A stretch of DNA of 13,777 bases, from the NCBI GenBank assembly GCA_035559315.1, contig DATMBJ010000053.1, positions 1 to 13,777 on the forward strand. The letters run 5' to 3'. Made by a program: the position numbers and the translations under genes. Shown here piece after piece: positions 13,529-13,777 of the stretch (position 1 is the stretch's first letter; each line of letters begins with the position of its first letter). The notes under the pieces are model-generated. The model saw only the letters and a program-made list of their open reading frames with translations, had not been told where the DNA came from and made no database searches. This DNA comes from DATLZM01 sp035559315 (lineage in GTDB: Bacteria > Actinomycetota > UBA4738 > HRBIN12).

Positions 13529-13777
13529 GCGCCGGGCCCGCCTGAGACCCCGGAGCCCGTGGCGCTCGCACCGGAGGAGCGGGAGGTGGTGGCCGCGCTG
13601 GCCGCCGCCTACGCGGACGCGCTCCCGCCCGAGGTGGCCGGCCGGCCCCGGGCCCTGGCGGCCGCGGCCCTGGAGGGCACGATCCTCGCCGAGCTGGTCG
13701 GCGTCCTGGAGCGGGTCTGCGCGGTGGCGCTCGAGACCGGCCGCGCCCGGGAGCTGGGCCGGGCCGAGGCCGAGCGG
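13517..13777 (+). CDS. Unrecognised protein, 3' truncated by the window
   Basis: ATG 13517 follows the third GGGAGG copy and overlaps the preceding TGA; GTG 13514 is an in-frame alternative. Eighty-seven codons are visible, open to the edge. After a Pro-rich N-terminus (PTVAPGPPETPEPVALAP) the sequence is Ala/Leu/Glu-rich and predicted helical: EEREVVAALAAAYADALPPEVAGR, then LEGTILAELVGVLERVCAVALETGRAREL. One Cys is seen, with no signal peptide and no motif I can assign. Its place as third gene of the sulfur operon suggests a role in sulfate or sulfite metabolism, but no function is claimed. Confidence 0.65.
   Translation, partial: MPTVAPGPPETPEPVALAPEEREVVAALAAAYADALPPEVAGRPRALAAAALEGTILAELVGVLERVCAVALETGRARELGRAEAER

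Overview
The window is very GC-rich bacterial DNA with strong C/G bias at third codon positions (mostly CTC for Leu). TGA is the usual stop, with TAA and TAG rare. The gene types fit a high-GC Actinomycetota or Chloroflexota-like soil organism: a deazaflavin (Ddn-type) nitroreductase-family protein, an ECF sigma factor with a zinc-finger anti-sigma partner, and a SirA-type sulfite reductase followed by a 4Fe-4S APS reductase behind a Cys-codon leader peptide. Taxonomy is inferred from gene content only.

Layout. (1) 1-4952, plus strand: malate synthase (aceB, 5' truncated), a Ddn-like oxidoreductase, isocitrate lyase (aceA) and a DapA-family aldolase. Together aceB and aceA make the glyoxylate shunt. 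The first ~63-73 bases are a foreign or inverted piece of another malate synthase copy. (2) 4979-7122, minus strand: a thioredoxin-like protein, a stand-alone DsbD-alpha-like domain, a four-helix membrane protein and an OsmC-family protein. The first three are tightly packed and all look like thiol redox or redox-membrane functions. A strong hairpin separates this group from the convergent aldolase gene. (3) 7255-8887, plus strand, divergent from (2): ECF sigma factor, zinc-finger anti-sigma factor and an ArsM-like methyltransferase. An in-frame TGA sits exactly where ArsM proteins have an active-site Cys, and the conserved C-terminal part continues in the same frame to a TAG, so this is a candidate selenoprotein. 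(4) 8995-10416, plus: a BBE-type FAD-linked oxidase. (5) 10453-13777, plus: a sulfur assimilation operon with a promoter, a 32-residue Cys-containing leader peptide, a four-segment RNA switch over the ribosome binding site, a sulfite reductase fused to a ubiquitin-fold sulfur carrier ending in Gly-Gly, APS reductase (cysH), a threefold 35-36 bp repeat and the start of an unrecognised gene.

How the parts work together. The operon at the right end reduces APS to sulfite (CysH) and sulfite to sulfide (the reductase). The fused carrier domain suggests the sulfide is passed directly to a protein thiocarboxylate. The leader and alternative hairpins predict that expression rises when charged Cys-tRNA is scarce. 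The divergent centre (thioredoxin, DsbD-alpha and OsmC on one side, sigma/anti-sigma plus methyltransferase on the other) looks like a thiol/selenol stress module whose catalytic chemistry is not established. The two best leads are the TGA-containing methyltransferase and the Cys-responsive switch in front of the fused sulfite reductase.
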